Source: SpSt-333 sp040751955 (GTDB taxonomy: Bacteria; Bacteroidota; Ignavibacteria; UBA10030; UBA8401). From it: DNA of 64,000 nt. The DNA lies in the NCBI GenBank assembly GCA_040751955.1, contig JBFMFY010000006.1, positions 1-64,000 of the forward strand, in the 5' to 3' direction. Below are positions 9,051 through 18,123 of this stretch, in pieces (positions within the stretch are counted from its first letter, which is position 1; every line of letters starts with the position of its first letter). The notes under the pieces are model-generated. The model did not search any database. It was given only the letters and a program-made list of their open reading frames with translations, and was not told the DNA's origin. The position numbers and the translations under genes are program-made.

Positions 9051-9956
9051 ATGATATCATTTATTGTCCATGGCGGCGCGTGGGATATTCCCGATGCTAT
9101 GCTCGAAGATCATCGCAACGGAGTTACAAAAGCGTTAGAGATCGGCTGGGAGATTCTATCTAATGGAGGAAGTGCGGTTGATGCTGTAGAGAAATCGATT
9201 CGCTATCTTGAAGATGATCCGACCTTTGATGCAGGGAGGGGATCTTTTGTCAATGCATTGGGTGAAATTGAACTTGATGCGAGCATTATGAATGGAACAA
9301 CATTCCGCTGCGGTGCCGTCGGGGCGGTGCAAAATATCCGTAATCCGATCTCGCTTGCCCGATTGGTGATGGACAAAAGCGAACACGTTCTTATCACCGG
9401 AATTGGTGCAGTACGTTTTGCCCGGGAAAATGGAATTTCGCAGTGTAAAAGCGACGACCTGTTGGTGGGGAGAGAACTGCATCGGTGGAAAGAGTTACAA
9501 GGCAAAAAAACCTTTTCAACAAAGGATGCATTTAAAGGCAAACTTCCTTCCGATACAGTCGGTGCTATAGCATTAGACAGCAACGGTGTTATTGCGGCAG
9601 GGACATCAACAGGAGGAACGCCCAACAAGTATCCCGGCAGAGTTGGCGATTCACCGTTGATCGGCTGCGGTACGTATGCCGACAGTTCTGTTGGCGCTGT
9701 TTCATGCACAGGATGGGGGGAGGCGATCATCAAAGTTGCGCTTGCCAAAACAATTGTTGATCAAATGGAAATCAATGGCGATGATCCCGATAATGCAGCA
9801 AACATAGGTATTGAAAAATTAAAGAAGAAAGCAGACGGATTTGGCGGTGTCATCGTTTTGAATAAAAACGGAAAACCTGCCGTTGCATTCAACACGCCTC
9901 GCATGGCACGCGCCTATCGGACTTCTAAGATGAACGCAGCCGTTGTTGAGGTATAG
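9051..9956 (+). CDS. Isoaspartyl peptidase / plant-type L-asparaginase family hydrolase
   Basis: A 301-aa N-terminal-nucleophile hydrolase. The start VHGGAWDIP, the segment DAGRGSFVN and the cleavage site before the nucleophile threonine in DTVGA (Thr169) are typical of the family. So is the downstream ASTGG-like segment GTSTGG. The precursor cleaves itself at that Thr to give alpha and beta subunits, which hydrolyse isoaspartyl dipeptides or asparagine. ATG 9051 has AGGAA 10 bases upstream. An earlier ATG at 8964 would add a hydrophobic segment that the family lacks, though it could be argued to be a signal peptide. Confidence 0.9.
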   Translation: MISFIVHGGAWDIPDAMLEDHRNGVTKALEIGWEILSNGGSAVDAVEKSIRYLEDDPTFDAGRGSFVNALGEIELDASIMNGTTFRCGAVGAVQNIRNPISLARLVMDKSEHVLITGIGAVRFARENGISQCKSDDLLVGRELHRWKELQGKKTFSTKDAFKGKLPSDTVGAIALDSNGVIAAGTSTGGTPNKYPGRVGDSPLIGCGTYADSSVGAVSCTGWGEAIIKVALAKTIVDQMEINGDDPDNAANIGIEKLKKKADGFGGVIVLNKNGKPAVAFNTPRMARAYRTSKMNAAVVEV

Positions 9957-9971
9957 GACGGCTCTTGATTT

Positions 9972-11255
9972 GTGAAACTCTCCTCTCTTATCGGACATGT
10001 TGCCGAGTTATACGGCGAAACGCTTTCGTTCAGAAAACCTGCCGATCACCTTATCGATAATTTTTTCCGAAAGCGTAAATATCTCGGCTCCCACGACCGG
10101 CGGTTTATTGCGGAGACACTTTACGCATTGCTTCGGCATAGGCGAAAAGTTGAAACGATAGGGGCTGCATTTACGACGGAACGGAAACTAAATCACCTTT
10201 ACGTGGTTATCGTTCTCTTGCTGGAGAAAAAATATTCTCTGGCGCAATTGGATGCAGAACAGATTCTCCCTTCAGAGATTCTTAACCAACTGGAACAATC
10301 GATGGCTGCAGATTCCGGTGCAGGTGATGGTGTTCAACGGCTTGGATTGAAGTATTCATTTCAAGATTGGATGGTGCAGCAATGGGTAAAATCCTTTGGT
10401 TCAACCGAAACAGAACAACTGCTCACTATTTTAAACACGCAAGCGCCGATTACGCTTCGTGTCAATCTGCTGAAAACATCTGTTGAAGAGTGTCAAAAGT
10501 CGCTGAAAGAAGAGGGGATTGAGAGTGTAAAAACGCAATATTCTCCGTTTGGACTTCACATTCCTAAACGACTTAACGTTTTTCAACTTGAGACGTTTCG
10601 CAAGGGGTTCTTTGAAGTACAGGACGAAGGGAGCCAGGTGCTCGCTCTTCTTGTTAATCCAAAGCCGAGGACAATAGTGATTGACGCATGCGCCGGAGGC
10701 GGCGGAAAGTCTCTCGCAATGGCAGCGTTGATGAAAAATCGGGGCGAAATTTTTTCGTTAGATATCCACGACTTCCGTCTTGAGGAATTGCGAAAGCGGG
10801 TTAAACGGGCTGGCGTGGATACAATTCGTATTAAAACCGTGGGGGATGACAAATCTCCCGTTGAATTGCATAACAGCGCCGACTACGTCCTCGTCGATGC
10901 GCCTTGCAGCGGCACAGGGACAATTCGCCGCAACCCCGGAATAAAATGGTCGGTAACACCTGCAATGATCGAAGAACTTCGTTTGAAACAGGAAAAGATA
11001 CTTGCTAACTATTCAACGTGTGTGAAAATTGGCGGGACGATCGTGTACGCCACCTGTTCATTGATGAAAGAAGAGAATGAGACGGTCGTTGAATCATTTC
11101 TAGCATCACATCCTGACTTTGAACTTCTTGATCCGAAAGAAAGAGTATCCCGGTTTCACCTTGAATCTCTTGCCGGTAACAGATATTTTCAACTATTGCC
11201 GCATCTGCACGGCACAGATGGTTTTTTTGCAGCAGCGATGAAACGGATTCGTTGA
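9972..11255 (+). CDS. RsmB/NOP2-family RNA cytosine-C5 methyltransferase
   Basis: A 427-aa SAM-dependent methylase. The N-terminal about 150 residues are helical and NusB-like, as in RsmB. The catalytic domain has the SAM-binding segment DACAGGGGKSLAMA. It also has motif IV PCSGTGTIRRNP with its cysteine and motif VI YATCSLMKEENE with the catalytic cysteine. RsmB methylates C967 of 16S rRNA in E. coli. The site here is inferred from family only. It starts at GTG 9972, 15 bases after the previous gene, and is closely followed by a TPR lipoprotein. Confidence 0.88.
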   Translation: MKLSSLIGHVAELYGETLSFRKPADHLIDNFFRKRKYLGSHDRRFIAETLYALLRHRRKVETIGAAFTTERKLNHLYVVIVLLLEKKYSLAQLDAEQILPSEILNQLEQSMAADSGAGDGVQRLGLKYSFQDWMVQQWVKSFGSTETEQLLTILNTQAPITLRVNLLKTSVEECQKSLKEEGIESVKTQYSPFGLHIPKRLNVFQLETFRKGFFEVQDEGSQVLALLVNPKPRTIVIDACAGGGGKSLAMAALMKNRGEIFSLDIHDFRLEELRKRVKRAGVDTIRIKTVGDDKSPVELHNSADYVLVDAPCSGTGTIRRNPGIKWSVTPAMIEELRLKQEKILANYSTCVKIGGTIVYATCSLMKEENETVVESFLASHPDFELLDPKERVSRFHLESLAGNRYFQLLPHLHGTDGFFAAAMKRIR

Positions 11256-11256
11256 T

Positions 11257-11751
11257 ATGATTAAATATACTTTCATCACGGCATGTATGCTTCTGAATTT
11301 TTCCTGCGGAAAATTATCGGACGAAGAGCTTTGGCTTAAAGTGGAAGAAGCCAAAGCCGGGAACAATTGGGACTCGACGATGCAGGTGTGCCAGCGAATT
11401 CTTGCAGAATATCCTGAAGGAAACTATGCTCCATGGGCAAGATTCGGATTGGCAGAAAGCTACAGGTTCAAGAACCAGCCGCGTGAAGCGCTCGATAATT
11501 ACAAAGTGTTTTGTGAACAGTATCCGGACAAGCAACCGTCAGCACTTTCACTGTTCCTGATAGGATACATCTACAATAATAATTTGCAGTTACATGACAG
11601 CGCAAAAATATTTTATGAATTGTTTTTGCAAAAATACCCTGCTCATGATCTTGCGCCGTCCGTAAAAATTGAACTTGAAACGCTCGGTCTTTCGCCGCAG
11701 GAAGTATTGGATGCAAAACAAAATAAGAAACGATCGGTCGCAAAAAAATAA
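11257..11751 (+). CDS. TPR-containing lipoprotein
   Basis: A 164-aa protein with a short signal peptide ending in a lipobox-like LNFSC (Cys17). Two or three tetratricopeptide-like helical repeats follow (residues about 40-135), with the recurrent pattern of a helix pair ending in YP. This resembles YbgF/BamD-type TPR lipoproteins that scaffold envelope complexes, but nothing identifies a partner. A lysine-rich tail closes it. The stop overlaps the next ATG by one base (TAATG), so it is probably translated together with the DUF58 gene. Confidence 0.75.
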   Translation: MIKYTFITACMLLNFSCGKLSDEELWLKVEEAKAGNNWDSTMQVCQRILAEYPEGNYAPWARFGLAESYRFKNQPREALDNYKVFCEQYPDKQPSALSLFLIGYIYNNNLQLHDSAKIFYELFLQKYPAHDLAPSVKIELETLGLSPQEVLDAKQNKKRSVAKK

Positions 11752-12665
11752 TGCAACAGCAACTCAAATACCTTCAGCCGGATGTCGTATCGAAACTTGC
11801 GAATATGGAATTACGCGCCCGGCTTGTGGTGGAAGGATTCATTACTGGATTGCACAAAAGTCCGTACCATGGTTTTAGCGTTGAGTTTGCCGAGCATCGC
11901 CAATATATGCCAGGTGACGAGATTCGCAGGATCGATTGGCGCGTGTACGGTAAAACCGATCGGTACTATGTAAAACAATTCGAAGAAGAGACCAATCTTA
12001 AATCATACATCATCATCGACACGAGTGCTTCGATGAGATTTGCATCGGAGACGGACAAGAAGGGGACGAAAAGGATTTCCAAGATTGAATACGCTTCGTT
12101 CATTGCCGCATCGCTTGCGTATTTAATGGTGCAGCAGCGCGATGCGGTAGGGTTGATGCTGTATGATTCAGTCATCCGGGCTACAATTCCTCCGCATGCA
12201 ACCAAGCAGCACTTGAGAAGAGTACTCATCGAATTGGAAAAAGTGCATCCGTCGCAAACGACCAATTCGGCAATGGCGCTTCATCAACTTGCTGAGCGTA
12301 TCTCTCGGCGCGGATTGGTGATTGTCTTAAGTGATCTCTTCGACGATCCAGACAAGGTTGTGGCGGCGTTGAAGCATTTTCGCCACAACAATCATGAAGT
12401 GCTGGTGATGCATATTCTCGATCCGTTGGAGCGTACATTTGCCTTCGGCTCCGATGCGGTCTTCAAGGATGTTGAAACAGGCGAGATGCTGACGACCCAG
12501 CCATACCACATTCAAAAAGCATATCGGGAAGCGATGAATCAATTCATTGAACGCTATAAACGTGAGTGTCGCGAGAACATGATTGATTATGTCCTGCTCG
12601 ATACATCGACATCGTTTGATGCGGCGCTCTTGAATTATCTCAACAAACGGCAGCGTATCGGATGA
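11751..12665 (+). CDS. DUF58 domain protein
   Basis: A 304-aa soluble member of the DUF58 family. The family hallmark near residues 55-70, GDEIRRIDWRVYGKT, is present. A von Willebrand A-like fold follows, with the metal-site-like sequence IIDTSASMRF and a second acidic site LSDLFDD. DUF58 proteins usually accompany a MoxR-type AAA ATPase and membrane VWA proteins (BatA/BatB). No MoxR gene is adjacent in this window, so the partner must be elsewhere or lost. The stop overlaps the next gene's ATG (ATGA). Confidence 0.88.
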   Translation: MQQQLKYLQPDVVSKLANMELRARLVVEGFITGLHKSPYHGFSVEFAEHRQYMPGDEIRRIDWRVYGKTDRYYVKQFEEETNLKSYIIIDTSASMRFASETDKKGTKRISKIEYASFIAASLAYLMVQQRDAVGLMLYDSVIRATIPPHATKQHLRRVLIELEKVHPSQTTNSAMALHQLAERISRRGLVIVLSDLFDDPDKVVAALKHFRHNNHEVLVMHILDPLERTFAFGSDAVFKDVETGEMLTTQPYHIQKAYREAMNQFIERYKRECRENMIDYVLLDTSTSFDAALLNYLNKRQRIG

Positions 12666-13207
12666 ACAATACAGGAAAGCATATACTCGACTTTGGCTGC
12701 GGCAAGCGAAAGCGCCCCGGTGCGATCGGTATTGATCGCAACCCGCGCTCCGATGCCGATGTGCTTCACGACCTGAATCATTTTCCTTATCCATTCCCCG
12801 ACAATCATTTTGACGAGATCTATTGTGACAATATTCTCGAACATCTGGATGACGTCATTCAGGTGATGATTGAATTGCATCGTATCACGAAACCGGGCGG
12901 CGTAGTCGAAGTCACCGTGCCGTTCTATCCCCACCGCAACGCCAATACCGACCCGACGCACAAGCATTGGTTTGGCGTCCACTCGTTCGATTATTTTGTC
13001 AATGGCACGTCGCACGGAGAGTTTCAATATTCTCCCGTGCAGTTCACTTTAGAATCTGTGGTATTCGACAAAGGATTAGAACACAAGCATCTCTTCGACA
13101 GAATACTGGTTGCGTTTGCCAACAGAAAGAAAGATCTGTATGAGAACAGGTTTGCCAACATGTTTCCTTTGGCGCAACTCACATTCAGATTGAAAAGTGT
13201 AAAGTGA
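12662..13207 (+). CDS. Class I SAM-dependent methyltransferase
   Basis: A 181-aa methyltransferase of the type-11 class. SAM-binding motif I is ILDFGCGKRKRPGAIGID, and an acidic motif and the post-II segment PFPDNHFDEIYC follow. A conserved HITKPGG-like segment reads HRITKPGGVVEV. No substrate is suggested by the sequence. It overlaps the DUF58 stop by four bases and closes this small cluster; uvrA follows after a 114-base gap with its own promoter-like site. Confidence 0.82.
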   Translation: MNNTGKHILDFGCGKRKRPGAIGIDRNPRSDADVLHDLNHFPYPFPDNHFDEIYCDNILEHLDDVIQVMIELHRITKPGGVVEVTVPFYPHRNANTDPTHKHWFGVHSFDYFVNGTSHGEFQYSPVQFTLESVVFDKGLEHKHLFDRILVAFANRKKDLYENRFANMFPLAQLTFRLKSVK

Positions 13208-13225
13208 TTTTTTCTTTCTCCAACC

Positions 13226-13257
13226 TTTGCCTCTCCGCGCAAGTTTAACTATCTTAC
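13226..13257 (+). promoter_or_regulatory. Candidate promoter of uvrA (Bacteroidota-like)
   Basis: TTTG at 13226-13229 and TATCTTAC at 13250-13257 are separated by 20 bases, close to the known Bacteroidota pattern TTTG-N19/21-TAnnTTTG. The predicted transcript would start about 58 bases before uvrA. No LexA-like palindrome is obvious in the gap. Confidence 0.4.
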
Positions 13258-13321
13258 CATTTGAACTTCACTGAAATTCGATTTTAAATCCGACGGTCGC
13301 TCTGCCGTTACGCAGTCGTCA

Positions 13322-16252
13322 ATGAAAAAACAAACGTCCACTGTTCCCAAGAAATTTAACTCATCAGAAGGTATTGATCCAGTTCTGCCCTCAGTTGAAC
13401 AGAACATGCTGATCGTCAAAGGGGCGCGCGAACATAACCTGAAGAACATTGATGTCGAGATTCCGCGAGATAAACTTGTAGTGATCACAGGACTTTCCGG
13501 CTCAGGAAAATCTTCTCTTGCATTCGATACGATCTATGCGGAAGGACAGCGGCGATATGTTGAGTCTCTTTCCGCGTATGCACGACAGTTTCTCGGCTTA
13601 ATGGAACGTCCGGATGTTGACTACATCGAAGGACTCAGCCCTGCAATCTCCATCGAACAAAAGACGGTCAGCACAAATCCTCGTTCAACTGTCGGTACGG
13701 TAACGGAAGTGTACGATTTTCTCCGCTTGCTTTTTGCCCGTGTCGGCATTCAGTTCTGTGTCAATTGCGGTACAAAAGTTCAGAAGCAGAGTGTCGATCA
13801 GATCATTGACGCTATCATGAAACTGCCGCAAGGAAGCAAAATTCAGATTCTTGCTCCGATTGTAAAAGGAAGGAAAGGCCACTACCGCGAATTGTTCGAG
13901 AAAGTGCTGAAAGACGGTTTCCTCCGCGTTCGTGTTGATGGTGAGGTGAAGGAGATTTCGAAAGGAATGAAGGTCGATCGGTACAAAGTTCACGATATCG
14001 AGATCGTGATTGATCGTATTCAACTGAAGAAAGATATTCGCTCGCGTGTTGCAGATTCAGTGGAGGTTGCCCTGCAATTCGGCGAAGGAGTATTGATTGT
14101 CAACGACGGCAAACAGGATATCCTCTTCAGCAAAGCGTATTCCTGCCCGACATGCGGAAAGAGCTACGAAGAACCTGCGCCAAATTCATTTTCGTTCAAC
14201 ACCACGTACGGCGCCTGCCCCGCATGTGAAGGATTAGGGGAGAAAAAGCAGTTCGACCTTTCGCTGATCATTCCAAACCCCCAGCTCTCCATTCAACAGG
14301 AAGGGATAGCACCGCTCGGCAAACCGCGGGCTACGTGGTTCTACAGCCAGGTGAAAGCGGTGCTTAACCGTCACAAGTACGACTTCAATACGCCAATTAA
14401 GAGTTTCTCCAAGCAAGCGATGGATGAATTGCTGTATGGTACAAAAGGAGAAAAGATAGAAGTTGACTATACGTACGCAGGTGGACGCACTGCCACCTAT
14501 AAGCACCGGTATGACGGTATTATGTCGATGCTGCAGGAGTATTACAGCGATACCGCTTCGTTGAAGATACGTGAATGGGTGGAAAGTTTCATGAGTACGA
14601 AACTCTGCTCGGAATGCGGCGGAGGGAGATTGAAGAAAGAAAATCTTGCGATACAACTTGTGGAAGAGAAGAGCGGTGAACAATATAAGATTTCCGACGT
14701 GGTGAAGAAATCGCTCGTCGAAGCGAAGAGTTTTTTTGAGACGATTACTTTTACCGACCGGCAGATGGAAATCGCCCGTCCGATTTTGAAAGAGATCAAC
14801 CAGCGGCTCGGTTTTATGGTTGATGTCGGCTTGGGGTATCTCACACTCGACCGTGCTGCCCGTACACTTTCCGGCGGCGAAGCGCAGCGCATCCGCCTTG
14901 CCACGCAGATCGGATCGCAGTTGGTTGGTGTGCTGTACATTCTCGACGAACCGAGCATTGGGCTGCATCAGCGTGATAATACGAAATTGATCAACTCGCT
15001 GAAAAATCTCCGCGATCTTGGCAATAGTGTGCTTGTGGTAGAACATGATAAAGAAATGATGGAGAGTTCGGATTTCATCGTCGATCTCGGTCCGGGTGCC
15101 GGCGAGCATGGGGGAAAACTGATCGCTTCTGGTTCGCCGTCCGATTTCAGGAACGGGCTTTCAAAAACTGCCGGCAGTCTTTCGTCCACGATAGATTATC
15201 TGACCGGGAAAAAGAAAATTGAGATTCCTCGCAAACGCCGCGAAGGAAACAATAACAATCTCGTTCTTAAAGGGGCTTCCGGCAACAATCTTAAAAATGT
15301 CGATCTAAAAATTCCGCTTGGTACATTTACTTGTGTTACCGGAGTCAGCGGCTCAGGCAAATCAACATTGATCAACGAAACGCTCTATCCAATTCTCTCG
15401 CAGCGGTTCTATAAAACAAAAATTCCTGTCTATCCGTACAAAGCAATTGAGGGGATTCAACACATCGACAAAGTGATCGACATTGATCAATCACCGATCG
15501 GGCGGACGCCGCGCTCAAATCCGGCGACCTACACAGGTCTCTTCACATTCATCCGTGATCTGTACGCGCAACTACCGGAATCGAAAATACGCGGATACAA
15601 GGCGGGACGTTTCAGTTTCAACGTTAAAGGTGGTCGGTGCGAAGCATGTGAAGGAGATGGAGTAAAAAAAATCGAAATGAATTTTCTTCCCGATGTGTAT
15701 GTTCTCTGTGATGTTTGCCGGGGGAAACGGTACAACCGTGAAACATTGGAGATCCATTACAAAGGGAAGTCAATCTCCGACGTGCTTGAAATGACAGTCG
15801 AAGAAGCGCTCGAGTTTTTCAAAGATATGCCGATCATGAACAGGAAGATTCAGACGCTGTTCGATGTCGGATTGGGATACATCCATCTCGGACAGCAGGC
15901 AACGACCCTTTCGGGCGGCGAAGCGCAACGGGTGAAACTCTCTACCGAACTCTCTAAAGTGGGTACTGGAAGTACGCTCTATATTCTCGATGAACCGACT
16001 ACAGGACTTCACTTTGATGACGTAAAAATGCTTCTCGACGTATTAAACAAATTGGTTGATAAAGGGAATACTGTGATCGTGATAGAACATAATCTGGATG
16101 TTATCAAAACGGCAGATTGGGTTATCGATTTGGGTCCCGATGGAGGTTATGCCGGCGGAACTATCATAGCGGAAGGAACGCCCGAGCAGATTGCAAAGAT
16201 TCAGAACTCATACACCGGTCACTACCTGAAACGAGAACTGTTTAATGATTGA
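13322..16252 (+). CDS. uvrA: Excinuclease ABC subunit A
   Basis: A full-length 976-aa UvrA, the damage-recognition ATPase of nucleotide excision repair. It has two ABC domains: Walker A GLSGSGKSSLAF near residue 60 and GVSGSGKSTLIN near residue 675, each with its LSGGEAQR signature. Zinc-binding CxxC pairs are seen at CPTCGKS/CPACEG and at CEACEG/CDVCRG. The first 25 residues before the conserved LIVKGAREHNLKNI are a variable extension. Its stop overlaps the start of the CBM9-like gene by eight bases. Confidence 0.97.
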   Translation: MKKQTSTVPKKFNSSEGIDPVLPSVEQNMLIVKGAREHNLKNIDVEIPRDKLVVITGLSGSGKSSLAFDTIYAEGQRRYVESLSAYARQFLGLMERPDVDYIEGLSPAISIEQKTVSTNPRSTVGTVTEVYDFLRLLFARVGIQFCVNCGTKVQKQSVDQIIDAIMKLPQGSKIQILAPIVKGRKGHYRELFEKVLKDGFLRVRVDGEVKEISKGMKVDRYKVHDIEIVIDRIQLKKDIRSRVADSVEVALQFGEGVLIVNDGKQDILFSKAYSCPTCGKSYEEPAPNSFSFNTTYGACPACEGLGEKKQFDLSLIIPNPQLSIQQEGIAPLGKPRATWFYSQVKAVLNRHKYDFNTPIKSFSKQAMDELLYGTKGEKIEVDYTYAGGRTATYKHRYDGIMSMLQEYYSDTASLKIREWVESFMSTKLCSECGGGRLKKENLAIQLVEEKSGEQYKISDVVKKSLVEAKSFFETITFTDRQMEIARPILKEINQRLGFMVDVGLGYLTLDRAARTLSGGEAQRIRLATQIGSQLVGVLYILDEPSIGLHQRDNTKLINSLKNLRDLGNSVLVVEHDKEMMESSDFIVDLGPGAGEHGGKLIASGSPSDFRNGLSKTAGSLSSTIDYLTGKKKIEIPRKRREGNNNNLVLKGASGNNLKNVDLKIPLGTFTCVTGVSGSGKSTLINETLYPILSQRFYKTKIPVYPYKAIEGIQHIDKVIDIDQSPIGRTPRSNPATYTGLFTFIRDLYAQLPESKIRGYKAGRFSFNVKGGRCEACEGDGVKKIEMNFLPDVYVLCDVCRGKRYNRETLEIHYKGKSISDVLEMTVEEALEFFKDMPIMNRKIQTLFDVGLGYIHLGQQATTLSGGEAQRVKLSTELSKVGTGSTLYILDEPTTGLHFDDVKMLLDVLNKLVDKGNTVIVIEHNLDVIKTADWVIDLGPDGGYAGGTIIAEGTPEQIAKIQNSYTGHYLKRELFND

Positions 16253-16916
16253 TTCTATGAGAACTTCTTCCGCGAAAATAATTCAAGCATCACATGCGCA
16301 TTTTGCCTCGACTCATGAAATAGAAGAGAGCGATCTGTCGGTTGTTCATTTTACAGAAACGCTTGTGTTTGTTGACGGCACGACGACTCCGACATCGCTT
16401 CTGACGCAGGTCGGGGTAGAGTGGAATGAACACTCGCTCTTTGTTTTTTTTCGTGGAAGATTCGATACGTTACGGTACGAAACCAAACTCTCAGCAGAGG
16501 TGTTGCAAAAAAAGGCGCCGTTCCTATGGGAATCGAGCGACGTGTTTGCAGTGTTTATCGGACCAAAAGCTGCTGAAAGGAATATGTACAAGGAGTTTTA
16601 TGTTGCCCCAGACGGGCGGTGGTTCGATGCGGATGCGTACAATGCGCTTGGCATTTCGAACCACATGTGGTATTCCGGATTTAAGGCAAAATCATTTGTG
16701 GATGAAGAAATGAAGATCTGGTCATCAATCTTCGAACTTCCGTGGAACTGTTTCGGGGCAAGCTACGATACCGAAAGCGAATGGGATGTTAATTTTTATC
16801 GCGCATCGGGGAAGATGCACGGCGACGAATTGCTTGCATGGTCGCCGCCGGGAACAGGACAGCGCTGTTTTCATCGCCCCGAACATTTCGGGAAGATCCA
16901 ATTTATTTTTGATTGA
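16245..16916 (+). CDS. Carbohydrate-binding family 9-like protein
   Basis: A 223-aa protein resembling the CBM9-like domain found alone in many Bacteroidota. Key features are an N-terminal strand with WNEHSLFVFFRGRF, the middle segment YKEFYVAPDGRWFDADAY and the late segment WDVNFYRASG. The protein ends with GQRCFHRPEHFGKIQF. Family members often bind glycans or heme-like ligands in the periplasm, but this copy has no clear signal peptide, so its location and ligand are unknown. It starts inside the uvrA 3' end and is followed two bases later by an outer-membrane-type gene. Confidence 0.75.
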   Translation: MIDSMRTSSAKIIQASHAHFASTHEIEESDLSVVHFTETLVFVDGTTTPTSLLTQVGVEWNEHSLFVFFRGRFDTLRYETKLSAEVLQKKAPFLWESSDVFAVFIGPKAAERNMYKEFYVAPDGRWFDADAYNALGISNHMWYSGFKAKSFVDEEMKIWSSIFELPWNCFGASYDTESEWDVNFYRASGKMHGDELLAWSPPGTGQRCFHRPEHFGKIQFIFD

Positions 16917-16918
16917 GT

Positions 16919-17521
16919 ATGAAACGATTCATGCTGATACTAGCAATTGCGGCAATCGTGCGCACCAATGCACAGGATACGACTAAGGTTGACACGTTTT
17001 CAACATCGCAGAATGTGGCGTTGTACACAATGACCGGCGTGATCGTTCCGCTGGCAATTGCAGGGACGGTGATCAGTTTTCTGCCGCCGAGCGGCGGAGT
17101 GATTGTTAAAGACGGAGCGGCGTACGGTTCGTTCAGCATTGAGACCGGATATGGTGACGGTGAAAAGAGAGAGACGGGCGAATTTGCCGATTACCGGGTC
17201 ACGTTGTCCTATACACATCTCTTCAGTTCAAAAGTGAGGGATCTCTATCGGGCGGAAGTGAAGAAAGATTTTCATTTCTATTTCATCGACCGAAGGAAAA
17301 TTTTTTTGAAAGGCATTCATCTTAGCGCAGGGATCTTGAGTGATTTTCCGAATCATGGTTACTCTGTGGGGGGCGGACTCTGGATCAAATCGCCGTGGCT
17401 GCCGTTCTTTGGACTGTTCCCTTCACACACGTACGGCGTAACGTATCGCTACAATAAATATTTTTCGGGAAAAGATTTTCACGAGATCTCGCTCGGCATG
17501 ACCTCCACGCTAACGTTTTGA
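16919..17521 (+). CDS. Small predicted outer-membrane beta-barrel protein, unknown
   Basis: A 200-aa protein. A signal peptide (residues 1-20) ends before QDTTKVDTF. The rest alternates polar and hydrophobic residues with many aromatic and glycine positions, and the chain ends in TLTF. A C-terminal phenylalanine is typical of barrels inserted by BamA. No family is recognised. The ATG at 16919 lies two bases after the CBM9-like stop; a TTG at 16913 is a weaker option. Its 3' end overlaps the opposing DNA glycosylase gene by 12 bases. Confidence 0.6.
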   Translation: MKRFMLILAIAAIVRTNAQDTTKVDTFSTSQNVALYTMTGVIVPLAIAGTVISFLPPSGGVIVKDGAAYGSFSIETGYGDGEKRETGEFADYRVTLSYTHLFSSKVRDLYRAEVKKDFHFYFIDRRKIFLKGIHLSAGILSDFPNHGYSVGGGLWIKSPWLPFFGLFPSHTYGVTYRYNKYFSGKDFHEISLGMTSTLTF

Positions 17522-18112
17522 GACCCACGGATTTTCTTTGATATAGAAACGCCATTTCTTTTCCTGTGCTGCCGAAATTCCAATCCTTGTCGTTGCAATT
17601 ATTCTGGATGACGACACCTTTTCTCCTTCTGCAATAAAAATCTCGTCGTCGAGCAGCGATATTCCATTCTGCTTTTTTGTCAATCCGAATGCCTGTGCAA
17701 ACTTTGCCGGTCCGTTTGTGAGATTTCTCAAGTGACCGTCTCCTTGGATGTGACGGTCACTTTTGCCGAATCTGTTCTTCATCATTACATCAATTCCACC
17801 AATCGGCTCAACCGCACGTATCAACACCGCCTCGCCAATCCCTTTTTTGTTAGTAACGACATTCGCGCAGTAGTGAATTCCGTATGTGAAGTAAACGTAC
17901 AAATATCCACCTTCATTGAACATCACTTTGTTTCGTTCTGTCATTCCGCGATATGCGTGACACGCCGGATCGTTGTGGAGATATGCTTCTACTTCGACGA
18001 TTTTGCCGGAGAGAATTTTCCTGCCGATTTTTCGAACGAAGATTTTACCAAGGAGAGATTTTGCAATGCTAAGAGTGCGTCGTGTGTAGAAAGAAGGGGG
18101 GAATTTGTGCAT
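17510..18112 (-). CDS. 3-methyladenine DNA glycosylase (AAG/MPG family)
   Basis: A 200-aa base-excision repair enzyme of the Alkyladenine DNA glycosylase family. Typical blocks include the start FYTRRTLSIAKSLLGK, the catalytic glutamate segment GKIVEVEAYLHNDPACHA, and the intercalating tyrosine region YLYVYFTYGIHYCANVV. VLIRAVEP follows near the end. It removes alkylated purines such as 3-methyladenine. It lies 11 bases downstream of the aldehyde dehydrogenase gene on the same strand, which probably reflects co-transcription rather than related function. Confidence 0.93.
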   Translation of the reverse strand: MHKFPPSFYTRRTLSIAKSLLGKIFVRKIGRKILSGKIVEVEAYLHNDPACHAYRGMTERNKVMFNEGGYLYVYFTYGIHYCANVVTNKKGIGEAVLIRAVEPIGGIDVMMKNRFGKSDRHIQGDGHLRNLTNGPAKFAQAFGLTKKQNGISLLDDEIFIAEGEKVSSSRIIATTRIGISAAQEKKWRFYIKENPWVSKR

Positions 18113-18123
18113 CGAACCATCAT

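Noticed and set aside
14234..15109. 291-codon open frame on the minus strand inside uvrA
   Set aside because: It is antisense to a full-length, well-conserved uvrA. It has no ribosome binding site, and its composition (His/Arg/Phe-rich) is typical of a shadow frame.
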